From the NCBI RefSeq assembly GCF_014805685.1, contig NC_060884.1, positions 19,597,856 through 19,661,855 of the forward strand: 64,000 nucleotides of DNA. Direction: 5' to 3'. A model generated the notes under the pieces. That model made no database searches and was not told where the DNA came from. It saw only the letters and a list, made by a program, of their open reading frames with translations. The translations under genes were made by a program, and so were the position numbers. Below are positions 1 through 12,800 of this stretch, in pieces. How positions within the stretch are numbered: position 1 is the first letter of the stretch; each line of letters opens with the position of its first letter. This stretch comes from Silurus meridionalis. Taxonomy: Eukaryota > Chordata > Actinopteri > Siluriformes > Siluridae.

Positions 1-446
1 AAACATAATTATTTCATATAGTGCGGAAATGTACTACACACGTAGCACTGTTTCTTTGCGGAACATTATTACTTGCACATCACCCACTAAACTCTGGAAC
101 GCGCTAGACATGTAAACACAGAAGATGTTGCAGAATTAAAAAAATGAGCAACAGGCAGAATCTCGCAATTCTGACTTTTTTACTTGCAATTTCGACTTTT
201 TTTTTTTTAGCCAATCGGGCAAGTCTCTGTAGTATCAGAACCTTTATACATTGAAAATAAAATGGGCTACAATTAGTAGAATCGCATGGTATCATAACAA
301 AGCGTCTGATTCCTAGAGAGAATTTTGAGATTTTTCTGTGGTGGAAACGAGCTACCATATGATTCAGGCCATAGAAAACAACAAAGTTTCCAAAATGATA
401 ATTTAAAACTAAAACATAAAGAAAACACCGTACAGTGCGTTTACAT

Positions 447-478
<32 letters not shown>

Positions 479-610
479 TAGAGTAATCTGAAATTAACTT
501 TTTTATTTATGATTTTTATATATTTGCATTATGATGTTATATGGCAATTAAATGCACCAAATTTGACAGATGTTCTTGTCTGCATTTTCAGAAATAAAAT
601 GTTCATTTGT
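1..610 (+). repeat. hAT-like non-autonomous element, copy 1 (left end cut by window)
   Basis: Shares with 11300-12661 and, inverted, with 43377-44358 the blocks GAAAATRAAATGGGCTACRAT, AGCACTGTTTC and a TTTGCATTWTGATGTTAT region. No coding capacity is seen. Class is inferred from the ends of the other copies. Confidence 0.6.
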
Positions 611-2595
611 CTAAAAAGGAAACAAATTAAGAAGATAATTTTGATAATATATTTTGTTTAGAAAGGTCTGTAATAGCTGCATTTAATGGGCTTTCGAATA
701 GTTGAAGATGGCATAGACTCCATTCTTCTTCAACAATAAAAATTGGCGTTACAATAACGCCTTAGTTCTTCTATAAATCGACTGTATGATGACACTCCTG
801 CCAGCAAAAAGCTTCTAGGTCCTTTTATTAGCTTCTAGCAGATTCAATTGTTTACCATTTATTTTTTTTTTTTTTTTTAAAAACATGAATTGTAATCTCT
901 CAACCCTAGTTTTTTTACTTTTTCTTTTACAAACAGATTTACTGACATTCTTTCTAGAATAAAAAAAAATTCAGACTTTCTCTGTGAAGTCTGGGACTGG
1001 CAAAAAAAAAAAAACAGCCACATGTAAATACATTTAATCCACAGTGCTTGACTGTAAGGAAATGATTTTATGGTGGTGGTCTGTGTTGGCTCTTTGCCAA
1101 ACACAAAACTTCAGTTTCACTTACAGACTCATCCATCCTGAGAGCTCTCCAGACCTTTTCCAGCTTGTCCAAAGTCAAAGTGGAGCATTATCATCATTAT
1201 TGTTGTTGTTATGGCATATTTGGCTGCTCATTAAATGCAGTTTTTGTTTTCTGTGTTCATTCCTCTCTTTATTGTTAGTCTGCATGATTTTCTAGAAGTG
1301 TTTATGGAGTTTGGGAAATGTCAGCATTTAGTTATTTTCATTGTGGCCCCAGGGGAAATGCTGTTAGGAAGTCCACTCTTTGGCAAAGTTGTGATTGTTT
1401 TTAATGTGAGCAGTTTTGTCCTACAGTCAATTTCTGGAATGGATGCGTAACCGCAGCCAGAATGTTTAGCATCCTCTGCTTTCTTTCTCACTATAATATC
1501 TTCTAATAATAGCTTCAACCGACTTGGTTCTTTGCATTTTTCTGGTTGCTGATGCCAAAACACAGCTTTCCCGATCCGAGCTTGGCTAATTGTCAAATGG
1601 TTGTATTTTTTAGATTTTATGTTCCAGTAAATAAAGTTGATTTAATAGGAAGTTTTTGGCTTAAAAAGGTTACCTATCATGCAGTGGGTACCCAAATGTT
1701 TCATTCCTGACAGTTGGTGTTGCATATTTACATTTCTATTCATCAGTAAGTTAAATTGAGTCCGAGGGGATATGGGGATGTAATTGGGCTTCTGGCCTTA
1801 GTATCGATTTTCTCTCTGATCTGCCATTGTGCTTGGCCCGCCTGCTCTGTCCTCTTTCTCCCACAGCTTGTGACTGACCAGTGAACTCCTAAAGACAGCG
1901 GTGTGTACAGAGTGAAAAGTTCTGGTCTAAATTAGATTATTAATGACAGATTTTTTCTGATTTTCAGATTTTTTTTTACATTTGTGTAGTGAAATCATTT
2001 AATACTTTTTTCTATTTAGTGGATTTAAATAAGTTCCTTATTGAATTGATTCCAAAAGTATAAAACACACACTGACTGATTTATTGATATGACTTTCAGA
2101 CACAGTAAGATGTCAGGTTTAACAGTGAAGCTGGTGTTTTTTTATTATTTCTTTAACCACTGTTGTAGTTTGTTGTTGTAGTGTGCATTTAGGAAATTGC
2201 ATGTGTGCCAGATATCTCATCTGATCCACTGTGAACTGCAGTTCTCTACAAACAGAAGTGTGCAGTGCGGTTACTGTGACCCGCACAGTTTACATGTGCA
2301 CACAATGCCCAATTAGTTCTTTTGTGCATTGGTCTTATGCTTCTTAACAATACATCTGATTTGACCCGAGACCCCAAGAGTAGAAAAGCAAGTGATTGGA
2401 GGGAGAGAAAGGAAATGGGATATCCATTTGACATTCTTGTAATCAACTTAGCAAATAAATCCAAAATCTTTACCATTTAATAGTGTAAAGCAAATTGATC
2501 AATATCTGTATGCTCAGCAAAACTTACTTCAAATAAACTAGTTTTATATTTATTGAAATTGTATTTACTAAAGCAATGAAATTGCCGAATGGGTT

Positions 2596-3089
2596 CAGGT
2601 AAACTAATGAAACTCTTTATAATAAATCAGATACGCTCCCACTAAATCGGGCTGCACCACATCATAAATATGGATGAGGTTCCTCTGACGTTTGACCTGC
2701 CGCTCACTCGGACTGTCAACAGGAAATGCGAATCATTCATCACGCTGAAAACAACCGGGCATGAAAAAACGCACTTCACCTGTGTTCTGAGCGGCACGGC
2801 ATCAGGAGAAAAGCTTCACCGATGGTGATTTTTAAACGCACAACGACGCCAAAAGAAAACCTTTTGAGAGAAATAGTTGTGAAAGGAAGGAGGAAGACAG
2901 TGAACAATGACTTTCTTGGTAGGCTACTGTTTAGATACAAGTCGTGTAACAGACACTGTCTTTCGTTAAAGCCTGTGTAAAGTTCATTAGTTTCAATTTA
3001 GGCATATTAATTTTCAAAATAAAAATCTTTGTAAAATTCAGTGGGTGCGGCTTATAATTGGGTGCGCTTAATAGTCCGGAAATTACGGT
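2596..3089 (+). mobile_element. Pogo-like DNA transposon, 5'-truncated copy
   Basis: From 2670 it encodes NMDEVPLTFDLPLTRTVN and TTGHEKTHFTCVLSGTASG, typical of a pogo/Tigger-type DDE transposase, then breaks. The 3' end CGCTTAATAGTCCGGAAATTACGGT (3065-3089, given in 20+5 bases as one terminus) matches the TIR of the complete copy at 28423-29356, which lies in the opposite orientation. The left TIR is missing. Confidence 0.75.
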
Positions 3090-3884
3090 GAATTGAGAAA
3101 TCTTTAACAATTATGGAGTGACTCGCTGCAGCGACTACCAATAGGAGTAAAAACAGAGAAGTAATAGTTGTGCCACCCAGTAATAAAAAAGAATAGCAAT
3201 GTCTACTGTCGACAGTGGCTGGCTATGTGTGAATATGACTTTAGTTGGAGCAGACGCTTGATGAGTATGCAAATTATGTAAATTATGCAATACTCTTTTG
3301 TCATCAGATCATGGCCTAGTTGAGAACCTACAGGTGATTTCATCATGTTAAACAGTGGAGTTAAACTCATAACCCAGAGGCTTCACGTTGCCGAATAGGT
3401 CATTCTTCTTTGCAAGAATGGTGTTCTTTGCTGAAGTATTATTGCAGCTTGTGGTAGTCCAACACCTTATTATGACCCACTGTTGCAATAAATTCCTCTC
3501 ATGTTGCTGTAATTAATTATCAGTAACTTCAGACTGGAATGTATACAAGGTGACCTACATTCCTACATATTTCAGTTTTGTCTAACAAATGAATTTCCTG
3601 AATGATTTTTAAATGTGTACAGGTGAAAAGCACAACGTTAACAGTAAGAGGTATTGAGTGTGAGCTGAAAACCACTACGCATGCTTAACTTGAACAAGTC
3701 CTTAGCAAATATTTATCTATTTAAGTATTCCTTTTATAATTAAAATGTATCTTTTTTTTGTATTAACAATAAGAATTAATGACATTTTGCTGCTTCAGGC
3801 AATGGAGAACAAAACAAACTTTGTTATTCACTGTTCACATAATTTAGATGTCAACAGCCCCAGAGTATCCAGTGTGATCATTTC

Positions 3885-4125
3885 AGTAGTCGAGTATTCT
3901 ACCGTTTATTAATCAAGCAATCAGATAAGAAGTTTTTTAAAAATATACAAGAATACAAGAATGTCTGTGAAAACTAAACCCATTTAGTGCATTTAATTGC
4001 CATATTACATCAAAATGCAAATATAAAGAAAATCATAACTAAAGATAAAAAAAATGTTTTTGAATGATTTTAAAAAAGGTAAATGCACTGTACAGTGTTT
4101 TCTATGTTTTAGTTTGAAATGATCT
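3885..4125 (-). repeat. Fragment of the hAT-like repeat
   Basis: TAGTCGAGTATTCTACC, the AATCAAGCAATCAGATA block and AAACTAAACCCATTTA also occur in 43400-43720 in the same orientation. It is inverted relative to copies 1 and 2. Confidence 0.6.
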
Positions 4126-4354
4126 TTAAGTGTTTAAAAGCTCTGGCATGGAGGAGTTGCTGTTGGATCTATGATGATCTCAGTTGTTGAACTATTTTAC
4201 GAGTTGCTCAGTAGCTCCTGGTTCCACGGTATTAACTGACTGTATTAGACTGTAGAAAGGACATTACTCATAATCACATTGCAGTGCTCATGGTAGTTCT
4301 CACTCTCCAGTGTTTTTTTTTTTTTAAGATTTATAAATCTTAAAAACTCTCTTT

Positions 4355-4560
4355 GTCACCCACATGAGGATGGTTCCCGTTGTGAGTCTGGTTCCACTCA
4401 TGGGTTCTTCCTAAAACCATCTAAGGGAGTTTTTCCTTGCCACATTTGCCCCAGGCTGCTCATCAGGGGTAAATACACATCATTCCCTTTAATTCTTAAG
4501 TTCTGTAAAGCTGCTTTGAGACAGTGTCCATTGTAAAAATCGCTATAGAAATAAACTTTA
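4355..4560 (+). repeat. Short interspersed repeat with a LINE-like 3' tail
   Basis: Contains the fish-repeat blocks GGGAGTTTTTCCTTGCCAC, GCTGCTTTGAGACAGTGTCC and an ending CGCTATAGAAATAAA. These recur in fish genomes as a SINE or LINE tail. The exact family is not determined. Confidence 0.5.
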
Positions 4561-4845
4561 ACTTGAACATTGGAAACTTCTTGTTGTTTTCTTTGGCCTG
4601 AATTTTCTCCTCACCCCTTTAACTAAACTATGATTATATAGTAATATATATTTAAAGCAAATTACAAAAATGGCAGGACATGTTTCAAACAGCCAACACT
4701 GCCAAACACCAAGGTGTTTCTTTTTTTTTTTTGCTGCAAATTGGAAAACTTCGCTTTATACATATAATGCAGCAGGTTATAAATGTACACTGGTTATATA
4801 TCAATTACAGTCTGTGATAGTGTGAATGTACTAGGTCTTCTCTAT

Positions 4846-5134
4846 GAGTGGAGTGGTATCTCAGTGGTTAATGTGTTGGGTTACTGATCGGAATGCCGGG
4901 GGTTCAAGCCCATATATCACTAAGCTGCCACTCTTGGGCCCCCTGAGCAAGGCCCTTAACCCTTTGTGCGCCAGGGGTGCCGCATCATGGCCAACCTTGC
5001 ACTTTGACCCCAGCTTCTGAGCAAGCTGGGATATGGGAAGAACGAATTTCACTGTGCTGTAATGTATATGTGACATAAAGGCTATTCTATTCTATTCTAT
5101 TCTATTCTATTCTATTCTATTCTATTCTATTCTT
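4846..5134 (+). mobile_element. tRNA-headed SINE with (CTATT)n tail, copy 1
   Basis: A-box-like ATCTCAGTGGTTAA and B-box-like GGGTTCAAGCCC mark the pol III head. The body contains CTGCCACTCTTGGGCCC, AAGGCCCTTAACCC and GCATCATGGCCAA, shared with 48862-49095. The 3' end runs into about ten CTATT repeats (5082-5134). Confidence 0.8.
5082..5134 (+). repeat. (CTATT)n microsatellite at the SINE tail
   Basis: About ten uninterrupted pentanucleotide units directly after GACATAAAGG. It most likely grew from the SINE tail. Confidence 0.9.
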
Positions 5135-5601
5135 TTTAAATGCCACACCTTCTATAAACTATGATTGCCAGGCTTTAATTAAAAGCTTATTTTTGTTTGG
5201 TTATTAAGGGCCGAGCTGACTAAGCATTTAATATGAATGGTTTGTACTTTCCTACATGAAAAAGCACAAGTGAAGCTCTTTTAAGGTGTTCAAAGGAAAA
5301 TGAACACGTAATTCAAAAATAGTCGGCACTGGTAGTAAGTCTGATCTGTGAGGGAAGCTGTTCTGGTGGGAGGTTGCAGCTTCTGGTGGTGAGCCATCCC
5401 GTTCTAATGATAGTCATCATGTGTCAGTTGTAATCCACACTGTGTGGATATAGCAAATGCTCCCTAAGAGCTGCTTTTGGTTTTCATCCTTTCCTCGGCC
5501 TGGTGTAACTGGATAACACAAAACAATAAAGAATATTTTAATGCAACGGATAAGCTTGTGGGACTCGTAGCCCGTACTTATTCCATCACTCAGATGCACT
5601 A

Positions 5602-5690
5602 GGGCTGGGTGATGTGGACAAAATTCTTATTTCACGAGGTGGATAACTTTGTTTTGTAATGAAAAATGCAATTATGATATATTATACTTT
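5602..5690 (+). repeat. Possible DNA-transposon terminal fragment
   Basis: AGGGCTGGGTGATGTGGACA resembles a terminus common in fish DNA transposons. No partner end was found. Confidence 0.3.
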
Positions 5691-6525
5691 CTCTAAAATA
5701 GATAAAAAAAAAAGTGAAAAGCACTTTTTCTTTTCTCCCTTTGTTTGGCAGTGGCATTAAACAGAACTCTCACAAGTGAGAACAAAAAAAATATCACACT
5801 GTCAGAATGGGAGCAATATGAATGCAAAATATTAAATATTAAAACCAGATTAGTTTTCAGACATCTTTAAGTTGGGCTGGTGTCTGTCTTTGCTCTGTCA
5901 CTCACTCCTCAATGCTAGTTTTTGTTATAGCACCCCTCAAGTAGCTTCTAGCTCCAGCATTAGCTGAAGAAAGCTGCTCTTTTGCATCATTAGTGATGGA
6001 CAATGTGGAAAAAACTTTTGTTAGACATTTATTCTGTTGTCCTACTACGAGTTTTACCAAAACACACAACCATAATAGATCAACACAGAAAAGCTCACCC
6101 ATTTTATCCAAATGTGGAGGCTCATGTTATTGTTTAAGTTTCCTTTGCTGACCTAACTCAGTTCTGTGATTAGGTTTGCCTTTTCATGGCTGAGAAATGA
6201 TGCAGTACACTGCCATATTTGAACATTGTGTTGATGCATGTTTATCACATGTAAATTCAATACAAATTTCCATGCCATCTATATTACTAATACAAGCCAT
6301 GATGTCCTACTACGTTTCTTACGAATGCCGATAGTCATCTATTGCTTTTGCTTTGTCATTAGTGTCACAAACCCACTCTGCAAAATAGCAGTTTTGTAAA
6401 TGCATATATATAATATTATATATAATGTGTTGTGTCTTTGTGGTTGTGATTTGATATGTGTCAGCCTTTTTCTGATTGACCTTACTAACTTGCAGTGTTT
6501 TTCTCTCTCACTGTGTTGTCTCCAG

Positions 6526-6863
6526 GCAACAGCTGTCTCAGGCGAATTTTGAGTCCCCGCCGATCTCCCCCAAGACCCCGACAACGGCTGTCGGAGGGAA
6601 AGCAGCGAGGCAGAAAGCCCTTAAGAAAGAAAGCGCCACTCTGACTCGCTTTTTCCAAAAACGAGCCCCAGTCAACTCTTCCACAGGAGCATTGTCAGGC
6701 TCTAAGGGTCTGCACCCAGTGAAACAGGAGCCCATGGAGGTGTGTGTGCAGGAAGCCCTGCTGCCTGACAGTGCAATGACTGTGACCACAGCAGTGAAGG
6801 AAGAGAAGCTGGATGTGCCTGTTTTTCCCTCCACATCACAGGATATTAAACCTGTAGTCAAAG
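6526..6863 (+). CDS. rad18: rad18 in-window exon 1: Ser/Pro/Lys-rich linker between RING and UBZ
   Basis: The acceptor is a pyrimidine run ending TCTCCAG at 6525, and the donor is AAAG|GTGATG. The exon begins with the last base of a codon and ends with one base of the next. The encoded linker is low in conserved structure, as expected here. It has three SP/TP sites near its start, a PIP-box-like stretch SATLTRFF (6632-6655) and two consensus SUMO-acceptor motifs, VKQE (6719-6730) and VKEE (6794-6805). The first residues (QQLSQANFESP) align with the human segment just after the RING region, so one or more coding exons must precede this one. Confidence 0.9.
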
Positions 6864-9800
6864 GTGATGCATACTTATATTCATAATTTTATACTCTCAT
6901 GCACATATTTGCTCATGTTAATAACCATTACATCCCTTTATTCTGTAGATACAACGCCAACATGTGCCACTAAAATAAAATCTTATCTAACATGAAATAA
7001 GTCAAGAGGAAACTCGATCTGTATGGAATCCAAATGATATTTAGCAGTAGTGTTTTCACTTGAGTAAAAGTTCTCGCTTCTGAATGTTTGTTGGTGCAGT
7101 TCAATGTCCTAAGAGATTTCTGTTGTAATAGGCACATAATGAGACCCTTACTTTATACAAACTCTCACCAGAAAAAGTTCCCTCAGCAGATTTCCATTTA
7201 ACGTAATTTATGTATATACAGCAAAGTAGCGAGGAAAGGCATGCTTTTGTGCTATGTAGTGGAGTGGGTAAAGATGTAGATAATCCACATTCAGATACAA
7301 TGAAGTAAAAGTTTCCTGCGATAAAAATACACATAAAATACTGATACTTGAAAAATGTGTCCTTGGCAGACAGGATATAATTAATAGCACAAATTGTTGA
7401 AAATTATATATTCACTAAATTGGTGGCAGGTTTTGGTACATTCATTAAATGTTTTATGGTTTAAGTTGTTTTCACTAAAGACAGTATACAGTTGAGGTCA
7501 TAAAGTAAACCTAATTACTTGCTTGTTGCTGGTTACATACATTTTAAACAGCTTATTATGTAAATGTATTCTTCTCCATCTAATTACCCATTGCTGTGAG
7601 GTTCTGAGAAGAGAAGATTTCTCAGTGACCTCAAATGGTAATATTTGTGCTGAAGAGTTTTGAATTTGCAGTGTCTTTCCTAACGCCACCTTTTGAAGGT
7701 TTACTTTCAGGTTTACTTTGTCATTTGCATTCTGGAAAGCATCTTTCATAACTGCAGGATATGAACCGAACCGTGGCCATTTCACCTCTGCAGCAACGCC
7801 TCAAAAATTGCTACATTTTGTGCCAAGCGGTCCTTAGAGTTTTTATTGAAGTGAAACGATTGCGATGGATAGAAATAATCATCTTCAGAACAATTGGACA
7901 TACACGTTTATTTAAAATTAACAACTCGCAACTGAAACAACAATCAAAACAACTACAACTAAAAAAAAATATAAAATCCCTGTAGTATATCAACACAGAA
8001 AACAGGTGAGCGCTAATCTATTCAATTCAAAGGGTTCAGGCTTGTTGATGCCTGAAGCTATTTGTTTTACCTGTTTCTTATGTGAGTGAACTTCACATGC
8101 TGAAACATTTTGCTTCATTAGTCTTTACATTATGCTTCACTTATTAAAGCATCTTTGTGTTTACTTGGATGTTGAAGCTGTTGAACTCTTGTCCTTATGA
8201 GTTTTTGTCTTGTTGTCTTTTTTCCACTTCTTACCATAAAAACATAAGGACTTGTATGATTTGTAATCGTCTTTTATACACAAATAAGTATCCAAAAATG
8301 TTCACTAAAGTTGTGTTTCTGCTTTGGTTTTATCTTACAGTGGAGTGTCCAGTGTGTGGCGTGGGAGTGTCTCAGCAACACATTAACAAACATCTAGATA
8401 CGTGTCTGGCCAGAGGGGAGAAGAAGGACAGTCTTAGAAGGTTTGGGAATGAAGTTAATAATATTGCTGTAAAATGGACCGAAACCTTCATGTAGCTGCT
8501 GTAGCAGAAATGGCAGCAGAGTTACGTCCTTTATGCGTAAAAGGAATTAGGACTTTTTTTTTTATTGCTTTGTTTTATGGTCATATAATCTTCCAGTAGA
8601 GTGGAACCATCAAAGTGCGGAATTCCTGTATCTTTGGTTATATGTAGCAGTGCGTTTCTGCTACAGTTCAGAGTCGGAAAATACAGCAGCAGCTTTCATT
8701 TCTGTTATGTGAGAAATGATTTTGAAGTGAGGGTTATGCTTGTGAAGACACTGTGAAGTAATAAAGTGACATGGGCAGAATGATTTGATTAGCCTACATA
8801 AAGCTTTTTTTTTGTAGCGCTGTATAAGAATAGTTTTATTGACAAAATGTATTATTTTCCTCTTAGGTCTGACCAACTAGGCTTTTCCTGTTCTGCATTT
8901 ATAGAGCCCAAGTGAGTGTCTAAGGCTGTCGTACAGTAATACAAGTAACAGGTTGCTTTTTCTTTTTCTTTTCTCACGTTGAACATCTTGGTAGATGATG
9001 TAAAAAAGCATCATTACTCATTTGTCTGTCTGAAGATGCGATCAGCACACTGCTGCTTTGCCCTCTACAGATCACTCACTGCTGCTGTAGAGAACAGCAC
9101 TGAAAACCACCATGTAGAAATCTTACTAAGCACAACCACACAAAAGTGTTTTATTGACAGTATTTGTAATGTGAGAAACTCCGCATCGATGGGAGAGATG
9201 TATAAAGTCCTACATCAGTGCTCGATGTGCTTAGTGAATCATGGGGATGGAAAGGTAAAAAAAAAAAAAAAATTGCTAAAGGGCAGTGTTGCCTTTTCAG
9301 TCGAATCTGTTGTTAATGAAAAATGTTTGATTTATCTAACTAATATATTTTATTTTGTAAATGTGTTTCTGTCATCAGTGAGCACAGCTACATTTTTCGA
9401 TAGCACATTTTTATGTCGCTGGATTTCTCCTTTTGTCAGCGTTGTGGCCAAATCCCAGCTATAAACCATTTATATATTTCTTTGCCTCATGTCAAGGGAG
9501 AAATTTGCCCTCAGATTCGTAAAAGGCGATCGTCAGGATTCGGGATTTTGTTTATGTAAACGTGTTTCTGTGCAGCCCAATTATTCTCCACTCTGGCAGC
9601 TGAGGTCAGCCTGATTGGCTTTGCGGCAGAATATCATGGAAGGTCTGATGAATGTGGTTGTGCTTCAGCATTCTGATGGCCTTTAGCGCATCTCAGCACT
9701 CCGCTTGCACACGGAAAGATTGATGGCAGATGGATGGAAACATGATGCATTGCTTTACTGCATCAAATTAATGCGTGGTGTTTTTCGGGCCCTGTTCCTA

Positions 9801-12800
9801 AATGGGATTTGATGAGTGACTTAGTGTAGTAAAAAGCCATTTTATGTCTTATTCCAAAAGCTTGGCTTTGCCTTACACGGTTGCTATGTGGCGTTTAGTG
9901 TGATTTTTAACCTTTTTGCAGGTTGGAAAATGTTCTAAATATTAATGTTTAGTTGAAATGCCAACAATTATTCTGTTTGTGTGCCATGTCAGTTGTCGGA
10001 AGCGCAGGCCGATGGCTAAGCTGGTGTACAACCTGCTGACAATGGGCGAGCTGAAGAGAAGGCTGAGAGAGTGCCATCTGTCCACACAAGGCTCCAGAGA
10101 TCAGCTCATTCGACGGCATCAGGAGTTCACGCACATCTACAACGCACAGTGTGATGCGCTCAACCCCAGATTAAGTACATATTCACTGTTCAATGAGAGA
10201 TTTTATTATTGTTTTTTTTAATAAGAATGTTTATGCCAAAAAATTTACCTCCTGCTTTGGGTTTCTTATCTCCGTATTAGACCAAATATATTTTCTCTTG
10301 AGACACAGGTTATTGAGACGAACCTACATGCCTGTCTTGTTTTTGTATATGGGAACAAAAGTAGGAAATTTACTAGCTATTTTAGCTTTCTCTGTTGGGC
10401 ATGCTGTGAAAAAAAGGATGTCTGCAAAAAGGTTTGTACATAAACATTGTGTGTTTTTCATGTTGTGTTAAAATATAGAGTAATAAACATAAGTTATTTA
10501 AGTGTAAGCGAGTAATTTATAGCTGTGCAGTTAGTCATTCAGTGGAGGGAAATGAAGCTTGTAAAATCCACTGTCTGCCTGTGCCCTTTCCAACTTAGTT
10601 TTGACCTGCTGTCTAGCATTGAGTGGAATAGAGCGTTTTTTGTTTAAAAAAAAAAAAAAAAAACAACAAAACGTATTTATATTTATTTATTTTTTTGCTT
10701 GGATGGTGAAGTTTTTAAAATTATAGCTGCTACTTTTTTCTCTGATAAATTTCAGTCAAAACTGACAGTATAATTTGAGTTTCAAGAGTTCAAGGTTCAA
10801 GATTTAGGATTGTTTTTAAATGTTTGATTCTCTCCGCAGTAAGTCACGGGGTGTATATTGGCAAAACTGTCTTCAGGTAAAAGATGGTTTTGTGTGCAGA
10901 CCACGTCTGCCCCTAGTTGATAATGCTCAGGATAAGGATGTCTGCCAAACGCATTAGATGCTTAATAAAAAAAAATAAAGATCCTTTGACTAAACAAGAA
11001 GTGCAATGTATTTTTATAGTTCTTTTTTGGCAAGGATAATCAGGGCAAAAAATAGAATGTTGAAACAGGGAACTAAATGTATACAGAGAAATCATCTTCC
11101 TTTTATTGCTTTCTTCTTTCACCATTTGAAGGCACATAAATCGTAAGACCCATTCACATATATATATATATATATATATATATGTTTCCCTTTTCAGGTA
11201 TGAGTAAATGATAATAAAAGGTTAGAAATAGTAAAATATTATAACATTAGAATAAAATTTGTATGTAATTAATTTCTAGTTTTTTGTGTTATTATTATTA
11301 TTTGCCTCGATGCTTCGTTTAGTCTATTTAGCTACACACGGAGCACTGTTTCCCCACAGAACATTATTATTGAAGCACCCTAACCCCACCCCCTTGTAAT
11401 TTTGACTTTATTTCCTAAAATATAGACTTTTCTTTCCGAATTTTCTTCGTCAATCGGGCAGCGTCACTCCCTCTGTTGTGCCGGAAATGTTTACAGATTG
11501 AGAATGAAATGGGGAGAAAACAGCGAGGGGCGAGGAGAAGATCCGTATGGAAGCACGTTTTTCGGGCACATAAAAAAAATGTTTGCCTAATTCCGACTTT
11601 TTCCCATCGTTATTTCTGGCAATTAGTTTTTTTCTCGCGATTAATTTTTTTTTCTTAGGCAATTCTGACTTTATTTCTCGCAATTACAACATTTTTCACA
11701 TCACGTCACCCCTGTAGTGCTAGAAAGCTTTACACATTGAAAATGAAATGGGCTACGATTAGTAGAATCACATGGTATTAAAATAAGCTATTAAACTCTG
11801 ATCCCTGGAGATAACTAACAATCTAACAGTCTAACAATCAGCTCTGGAGGAGACGGAACAAGACAGATGAAGCAGAGGAGCCTCATTCATACACAAACAG
11901 CTTCAAACTTCAGACCGACAACATGGTTACCAGTGGATCACAATTGCGGGATAAAAAAAAGGCAGAATTACGGGGAATGAAGTTAATTGAGAGAAAAATT
12001 TAAAAAAAGAAACGTGAGGAGGGAAAATGTCTTAACTACTCCAGGAAATTCAGGCCAAAGGAAATGACAACGTTTCCAAAATTTGGGATGATTTTAAACT
12101 AAAATATAAAGAAAAAACCTACAGTGCCCTTACTTAAAAAATGTAAATTAAATAAATAAGTAATCAGAGTAATCTGACATTTTTTTATTAATTTATATAG
12201 ATTTATATCGTTTTTTTATTTATATATTGGTATTTGCATTTTGATGTATTATGACAATTATTATTAATGCACTAAATAGGTCTAGTTTTCACATATATTC
12301 AGCAATAAAATGTTGAAAAAAAAAGTTAGTAGTAAAAAGTAAAAAGTTTCTTATTCTATTACTTGGTTATTTTCAGGAACCCGTCTTATTTTCTCTTGTA
12401 TATTTAGTATTGCTCTTTAATCAAGAAAAAGTACTTCTTAGTCCATTGGGATAGCTCAGTGGGTAAGGTGTTGGTTTACCGATCTGCAGGTTTTGGGTTC
12501 AAACCTCGGTGTTGCCAAGGTTAAAAATTTATTTAGATTTTTTTTTATCTAATAGTTTGTTTAATTTGTTACATTAAACTGTAAATCTATTTGTTAATTA
12601 AAGAGACCTGTTTAATCGTAAAATACTTGATTTATTAAAATAATTGATAGCTGCAGCCCTAGTGTAAATATTATATGGTATATTTATTATTTCCAGTAAA
12701 GTTTCTCTTTTTCCCTCCTTTGTTTTTAGACTGAGCATATGTTTTTATTTTTTGAGGAATGCGGAGGTGAAACAGAATTCATTGAATTTTAGTATTAAAT

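Larger units (their letters stand above)
1..6525 (+). other. Presumed rad18 intron, RING exons not found
   Basis: No stretch encodes a C3HC4 RING or the helix that follows it, so the exon preceding 6526 is probably outside the window. The interval holds a hAT-like repeat (1-610), a truncated pogo-like element (2596-3089), another hAT-like fragment (3885-4125), a short repeat at 4355-4560 and a SINE (4846-5134). Positions 640-2590 and 5140-6525 show no repeat I can name except a possible transposon end at 5602-5690. Confidence 0.6.

Noticed and set aside
4857..4925. tRNA gene
   Set aside because: A and B boxes are present but there is no paired acceptor stem, and the body continues as a dispersed SINE.
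5082..5134. CRISPR-like array
   Set aside because: Pentanucleotide microsatellite without spacers in a eukaryotic genome.
1..6525. RING exons of rad18
   Set aside because: Looked for Cys/His spacing of a C3HC4 RING and for the following helix in all plus frames and found none; they are probably left of the window.
6538..6861. 107-codon frame on the minus strand
   Set aside because: It is the antisense shadow of rad18 in-window exon 1.
8979..9464. 161-codon plus-strand frame in a rad18 intron as an extra exon
   Set aside because: Runs through a poly(A)-encoded Lys stretch, has no fit to RAD18, and would break the frame between the UBZ and SAP exons.
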